This document shows, piece by piece, positions 6,301-9,869 of a stretch of 9,869 bases of DNA. Each line of letters begins with the position of its first letter. Position 1 is the stretch's first letter. This DNA is from Erythrobacter sp. UBA3075 (GTDB lineage Bacteria; Pseudomonadota; Alphaproteobacteria; Sphingomonadales; Sphingomonadaceae): assembly GCA_002367375.1 (NCBI GenBank), contig DFBR01000141.1:10319-20187 (forward strand). The letters are read 5' to 3'. The notes under the pieces are model-generated. The model searched no databases, was not told the DNA's origin, and saw nothing but the letters and a program-made list of their open reading frames with translations. The translations under genes were made by a program, and so were the position numbers.

Positions 6301-7095
6301 ATGTCCATTGGGGCCGAAGTCGCATCACATCTTCCATTTCTCCGTCGCTATGCCCGTGCGTTGACGGGTTCGCAGTCAACCGGCGATGCATTTGTTCAGG
6401 CCACACTTGAGGCTGCTTTGGCTGATGATGAGCTGGCGGCTTCGCTGCGCGGCGGGCGCGTGCCGCTTTACACCGCGTTCAACAAGGTGTGGTCGAGCGC
6501 CTATTTGGATGTGGCCGATGGTGCTTCGCAGGCTGATGGCCACGAAGCCACTGTGCAGGATCAGCTCAAGCGCGTCACGCCAATGAACCGTCAGGCGTTG
6601 CTGCTGACAACGGTCGAAGATTTCTCCGCTGCAAATACGGCGCAGATCATGGGGGTGAAGGAAAGCGACGTCGATAATCTGGTGCAGGAGGCCGTGGCTG
6701 AGATTCAGCGTGAAAACACCACCAGCGTGCTAATTATCGAGGACGAACCGCTGATCTCCATGCAATTGGAAGATATCGTCAAATCGCTGGGCCATGAAAT
6801 TTGCGGCACCGCTGCGACGCGCACTCAGGCGCAGGAAGTTGTCGCGGACAAGATGCCGGGCCTTGTACTCGCCGATATCCAACTCGCCGATGGTTCATCG
6901 GGCCTTGATGCGGTGGACGATATTTTGGCGATGGATTCGGTGCCAGTTATCTTCATTACCGCCTATCCCGAGCGCCTGCTGACGGGTGATCGGCCGGAAC
7001 CGACCTTTCTCATCACCAAGCCATTTCAGGAAGACACGGTGCGCGCGGCAATCAGCCAGGCGCTGTTCTTCGGATCGAACCGACCGCTCGACTGA
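6301..7095 (+). CDS. phyR: PhyR, anti-anti-sigma response regulator of the general stress response
   Basis: PhyR is the cytoplasmic switch of the alphaproteobacterial general stress response: when phosphorylated it binds the anti-sigma factor NepR and frees the sigma factor EcfG. The 264-aa product has the typical order: an EcfG-like sigma domain without DNA-binding function (about 5-138; LPFLRRYARALTGS start, then a sigma4-like part 85-138), then a receiver (142-258). Receiver residues are intact: E147/D148/E149, phosphoacceptor D192 (LADIQLADGSSG), T220 in the FAT-GUY-type segment FITAYPERLLTG, and K240 in TKPF. The ATG follows GGGAAGGG with 5-base spacing. A matching EcfG promoter lies upstream. 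Its stop is 5 bases from the stop of the convergent MATE gene. nepR and ecfG, often adjacent to phyR, are absent here. Confidence 0.95.
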   Translation: MSIGAEVASHLPFLRRYARALTGSQSTGDAFVQATLEAALADDELAASLRGGRVPLYTAFNKVWSSAYLDVADGASQADGHEATVQDQLKRVTPMNRQALLLTTVEDFSAANTAQIMGVKESDVDNLVQEAVAEIQRENTTSVLIIEDEPLISMQLEDIVKSLGHEICGTAATRTQAQEVVADKMPGLVLADIQLADGSSGLDAVDDILAMDSVPVIFITAYPERLLTGDRPEPTFLITKPFQEDTVRAAISQALFFGSNRPLD

Positions 7096-7100
7096 TTGGA

Positions 7101-8480
7101 TCAGCCATTCGGGCCATCGCGGTGCGGGTTCCGCCACAGTACCCACCACGCAATGCCTGCGGCTGCAATCCCGCCGAGCAGATTGGCAGCAAGTTCGGCC
7201 ATGTAGACGGCTCTGCTGTCGAACATGGCGCGCGCGAACCACGCGATAGGCACCATGACAAGCAGCACACGGGCAATTGACAGAGCGAGCGCATTGGATG
7301 CGCGATCGATTGCGTTGAGCGCACCGTTGACCACGATCAGCACGCCAAACCCGGCATAACCCCATACCGAAATCGCGAGATATTGGGTCGTGGCAGAGAG
7401 TACTTCCGGTTCCTCGCTGAACAGGCCCGCAAACCACTCGCGCGCCATGAACAGCACGATGGCCGCGCCCAGCCCGTAGGCGATGCAGCATAGCCCTGCC
7501 TGCACCAGCGCGCGCCGGGCGCGATCATATTCGCGCGCTCCCCAGTTTTGCCCGACAATCGACCCGATGGAGCCAGACAGTGCCAGCAACGGCACGACAG
7601 CAAAGCTCTGTAACCTACCTCCTGCGCCAAACCCGGCGACGACCGCCTGACCTTCCGCCGCCAGAAATGCAGTGAGAACAGCCAGACCGGCCGGATTGAT
7701 CGAATTGGTGAAGGCCGCAGGTCCAGCCACGCGCGAAATTGCGGTGAGCTGGCTCTTCCAATTGCATCCACGCATGGCGGACGGTGCGACAGGCAGATCG
7801 TGCCGTCCCAGCAGCCAAGACGCGAGGATGATCGCCACGGCCCAGCCGCCAATCGTGGCATAGGCCGCGCCCGCCACGCCATATCCGTCGATCCCGAACG
7901 CGCCGGTAATCAGCAGCGGGTCAAGGATCCAATTGGCAATCGAATAGATAATCAGCACCGCCGTATTGCTCTTGGCGGCACCTTGCCCGCGCAGCACGCC
8001 ATTCATGCCCATCATGGTCATCATCAGCGGGAAACCCATTGCATAGGCGGCCATGTATTCGTCAATCAATGGGAGGATCTCGGCGTCGGCCTGCATTAGC
8101 ACGAACAGCGGCTGGCGGAGCGCATACAGCACCAGGCCAAGGGCAAGGCCCGCAGCAACACCCAGCACTATGCCGAGATTGGCTCGCGCCAGTGCGCGGT
8201 CATGGTCGCCTTCGCCCAGCGCGCGGCTTACGACTGAATTGATGCCCACCATCACGCCAACGCCAAGGCTGCCCAGAGCGGTGATGACGGGGAAGATGAA
8301 AGAAATCGCGGCCAATTCCGCCGCGCCCAGCTGACCGATGAAATAGGCATCGATAATGCCGACCGATATGATCGCCGCCACGCCGACAATTGCCGGCGCA
8401 GTCTGGCGCACCAGATGGCCCGCGATGGAGCCTGTCACCAGCTTGGCGCGGCTGTCCTGATTGTCGCTTGTCTCGGCCAT
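7101..8480 (-). CDS. MATE family multidrug/metabolite efflux transporter
   Basis: A 459-aa polytopic inner-membrane protein of the MATE family, which exports cationic or amphipathic compounds using a sodium or proton gradient. The length and the roughly 12 hydrophobic segments fit. The two halves show the expected pseudo-repeat: VSRALGEGDHDRA (about 84-96) and VGQNWGAREYDRA (309-321), each in the loop after the first helix pair of its half. The NWILDP segment (182-187) is also typical. The ATG at 8480 is preceded by GGGGG at a short distance. The N-terminus is hydrophilic for about 20 residues with no signal peptide. It is convergent with phyR with only 5 bases between stops, and divergent from the 2Fe-2S gene. 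Substrate cannot be inferred; no EcfG-type promoter is seen upstream. Confidence 0.9.
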   Translation of the reverse strand: MAETSDNQDSRAKLVTGSIAGHLVRQTAPAIVGVAAIISVGIIDAYFIGQLGAAELAAISFIFPVITALGSLGVGVMVGINSVVSRALGEGDHDRALARANLGIVLGVAAGLALGLVLYALRQPLFVLMQADAEILPLIDEYMAAYAMGFPLMMTMMGMNGVLRGQGAAKSNTAVLIIYSIANWILDPLLITGAFGIDGYGVAGAAYATIGGWAVAIILASWLLGRHDLPVAPSAMRGCNWKSQLTAISRVAGPAAFTNSINPAGLAVLTAFLAAEGQAVVAGFGAGGRLQSFAVVPLLALSGSIGSIVGQNWGAREYDRARRALVQAGLCCIAYGLGAAIVLFMAREWFAGLFSEEPEVLSATTQYLAISVWGYAGFGVLIVVNGALNAIDRASNALALSIARVLLVMVPIAWFARAMFDSRAVYMAELAANLLGGIAAAGIAWWVLWRNPHRDGPNG

Positions 8481-8542
8481 AGGCCCCCGTGCAGGGCGAC
8501 CGGCATGGCCGCTGGCCAGCCCTAGGGCGGCGTGCTTGGCCG

Positions 8543-8625
8543 ATCAACTGATGATACGATGGTTGATGGTCGCCTGCGTCATACTCGACTTCGTGTGCGG
8601 CTTGCGTAAGAGTGGACCGGTTGAT
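8543..8625. repeat. three copies of GTTGAT in a divergent promoter region
   Basis: The 175-base gap between the divergent MATE and 2Fe-2S genes contains ATCAAC (8543-8548) and GTTGAT (8562-8567), an inverted pair separated by 13 bases. A third copy, GTTGAT, is at 8620-8625 and forms a smaller dyad TTGA-N6-TCAA (8621-8634). This could be an operator for a regulator of either gene, or chance. Confidence 0.3.
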
Positions 8626-8655
8626 CCTAGTCAATACAACAAACGGAAAGCCCCT

Positions 8656-9207
8656 ATGCCCGCAATGACCGTCAACGAACGGCCGGTGCAGTTCGACATG
8701 GACCCGGAAACTCCGCTGCTCCACGCCTTGCGCGATGCGGCCAATTTGACGGGTGCGAAATATGGCTGCGGTGTGGGCGATTGTGGTGCCTGCATGGTGC
8801 TGGTCGATGGAGAGGCGCTGCGCAGTTGCCTTGTCACCATTGCCGAGGCCGAGGGGCGCTTTATCACCACCATCGAGGGCCTGAGCCGCGATCGCTCGCA
8901 TCCCGTGCAGCAGGCGCTGGTGGCTGAGCAGGCGATCCAGTGCGGCTTTTGCACGCCGGGCATTGCCATGGCCGGCGCTGCGCTTCTCCGCCGCAATCCC
9001 GATCCCAGCGCAGAGGATATTCGTGAGGCGGTGCCGAATTTGTGTCGCTGCGGCGTCTATCCGCGACTGATCGAGGCGATCCAGCGTGCTGGCCGTGTGA
9101 CGCGTCGCCGTGAAACAATTAGCGCCGCGCCCGCTCCGGGGATTGACCCGGCGGACGCGGCGCGCGCTGTTCCCGCCTTGCGCGGGACGGAGGAGAGGGG
9201 GGACTAG
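8656..9207 (+). CDS. (2Fe-2S)-binding small subunit of a xanthine-oxidase-family molybdenum hydroxylase
   Basis: A protein of 183 aa resembling the alpha (small) subunit of isoquinoline 1-oxidoreductase and related aldehyde dehydrogenases. In such enzymes it carries two [2Fe-2S] clusters that take electrons from a molybdopterin large subunit. The plant-ferredoxin-type domain has C38, C43, C46 and C58 (CGVGDCGAC, then C), and the helical second domain has C96, C99, C130 and C132 (CGFC and CRC), so both clusters can form. The ATG at 8656 follows GGAAAG with 5-base spacing; upstream residues in the open frame are not family-like. The family usually ends near residue 150; here about 35 extra residues follow (Arg-rich, then Ala/Pro-rich). 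No large subunit gene is adjacent: the next gene runs the opposite way. It may partner with an unlinked large subunit. Confidence 0.88.
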   Translation: MPAMTVNERPVQFDMDPETPLLHALRDAANLTGAKYGCGVGDCGACMVLVDGEALRSCLVTIAEAEGRFITTIEGLSRDRSHPVQQALVAEQAIQCGFCTPGIAMAGAALLRRNPDPSAEDIREAVPNLCRCGVYPRLIEAIQRAGRVTRRRETISAAPAPGIDPADAARAVPALRGTEERGD

Positions 9208-9219
9208 GGACCTCCGCAG

Positions 9220-9233
9220 CGCTCAATTGAGCG
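9220..9233. terminator. possible shared hairpin between convergent genes
   Basis: CGCTCAATTGAGCG is a perfect 14-base palindrome (5-bp stem, AATT loop) just after the stop of the 2Fe-2S gene on one strand and of the TonB receptor on the other. No T-run follows on either strand, so termination activity is uncertain. Confidence 0.3.
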
Positions 9234-9234
9234 G

Positions 9235-9869
9235 TCAAAACCTCCCGCTGATGGCAAAACGTGCGTTTAGCGGCGCACCGACGCTGGCCTGATGCGTGCT
9301 GTGCGAATTGGGGAAATACAGCGTGTCAGTAAGGTTCTCGACATTCACCTGCACGCGCAGATTGTCCGACACATCGAAATATGCCGAGGCATCGATCCGC
9401 GTATAGGCGGGCAGGGTGGCGCGGGTCGTCACGCTGTCACCGCCAAGGCCGGTATAGGTCACATTGCCATTGGTGACGAAACTCTCGCCCTGATGCGTCA
9501 GGCCAAGGCCAAACCCGAAGCGGTCGCTCACCTGCACCTGATTCCAGATTGAGAATGTGCTTTCGGGCAATTCGCGTGGACGCAGGCCGTCATTGCCAAA
9601 GGCATCCACCTGCGCGCCATCCAGGTAGCTATAGCCCGCCGAGACGAACCAGCCTTCGGTGACTTCGCCGCGTAATTGCAGCTCTACGCCCTGAATGCTG
9701 GAATCTACCACATCGAGCGTGGCGGGATCATTGTCACTGGGCTGGGGTGAGCTTTGATCGATATCGAAAATTGCTGCCGTCAGACTGAGGCCATCGAGAA
9801 AATCCCATTTGATGCCAGCTTCCAGATTGGTGAAAGTGTCAGGCGCCAGCGCATCACTGCTGCCATTGA
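9235..9869 (-). CDS. TonB-dependent receptor, C-terminal part (cut by window edge)
   Basis: The frame is open from the window edge to a TGA at 9237-9235, giving 210 residues of the C-terminal beta-barrel of an outer-membrane TonB-dependent receptor. These import siderophore-iron complexes or other large ligands with energy from TonB-ExbBD. Evidence: the barrel motif TFTNLEAGIKWDFLDG near the edge, alternating strand sequences such as GVELQLRGEVTEGWFVSAGYSYLDG, the late NVENLTDTLYFPNSHS segment, and a C-terminal Phe (ISGRF) as used for BAM insertion. The YFP-N-H spacing and the GAPLNARFAISGRF ending resemble catecholate-siderophore receptors of the Fiu type, a weak guess. An internal GTG at 9711 is not the real start; the plug domain and signal peptide lie beyond the window. 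It is convergent with the 2Fe-2S gene. Confidence 0.9.
   Translation of the reverse strand, partial: NGSSDALAPDTFTNLEAGIKWDFLDGLSLTAAIFDIDQSSPQPSDNDPATLDVVDSSIQGVELQLRGEVTEGWFVSAGYSYLDGAQVDAFGNDGLRPRELPESTFSIWNQVQVSDRFGFGLGLTHQGESFVTNGNVTYTGLGGDSVTTRATLPAYTRIDASAYFDVSDNLRVQVNVENLTDTLYFPNSHSTHQASVGAPLNARFAISGRF

Noticed and set aside
5891..6406. 171-codon minus-strand frame across the response regulator, the gap and phyR
   Set aside because: It overlaps two well-supported genes, has no family resemblance, and its middle part coincides with the sRNA hairpins and terminator.
8200..8901. 233-codon minus-strand frame across the MATE start and the 2Fe-2S gene
   Set aside because: Its second half is a frame-shifted shadow of the MATE gene and its first half is antisense to the 2Fe-2S gene.

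Overview
The window looks like chromosomal DNA from an alphaproteobacterium of the order Sphingomonadales, most likely the Erythrobacter/Altererythrobacter group. The basis is GC-rich coding sequence, sphingomonad-like ClpS and LptF proteins, a PhyR-type general stress response (GSR) regulator, and promoters of the alphaproteobacterial EcfG form (GGAAC-N16/17-CGTT). No transposase, integrase, tRNA, rRNA or CRISPR array was seen.

Layout. 125-2999 (+): the N-degron adaptor ClpS, then lptF and lptG, the overlapping genes for the two permease subunits of the lipopolysaccharide exporter. 3032-4126 (-): a membrane fatty acid desaturase, convergent with lptG. 4281-5435 (+): an acyltransferase-like protein of unknown substrate, divergent from the desaturase. 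5469-7095: a stress-response block with a single-domain response regulator, a 334-base gene-free stretch and phyR. 7101-8480 (-): a MATE-family exporter, tail-to-tail with phyR. 8656-9207 (+): the two-[2Fe-2S] small subunit of a molybdenum hydroxylase, with no large subunit beside it. 9235-9869 (-): the C-terminal half of a TonB-dependent receptor cut by the window edge.

The most interesting part is 5469-6301. A consensus EcfG promoter precedes the response regulator and another precedes phyR. The gap between the two genes appears to encode a small RNA on the minus strand, about 87 nt (6126 down to 6040). It has a one-mismatch EcfG promoter placed so that transcription would begin at the first hairpin. 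That hairpin is a 12-bp stem with one bulge and a 20-nt C-rich loop complementary to Shine-Dalgarno sequences. A 9-bp terminator hairpin and seven Us follow. The architecture recalls GsrN, the sigma-T-dependent stress sRNA of Caulobacter, and other C-rich-loop alphaproteobacterial sRNAs. If correct, the block is a compact stress module: a receiver protein, the anti-anti-sigma factor PhyR and an sRNA, all fed by the same alternative sigma factor. The usual partners nepR and ecfG are not in this window.

Several genes appear to start at GTG or TTG (lptF, lptG, the acyltransferase-like gene and the response regulator), so those 5' ends are less certain than the functions.
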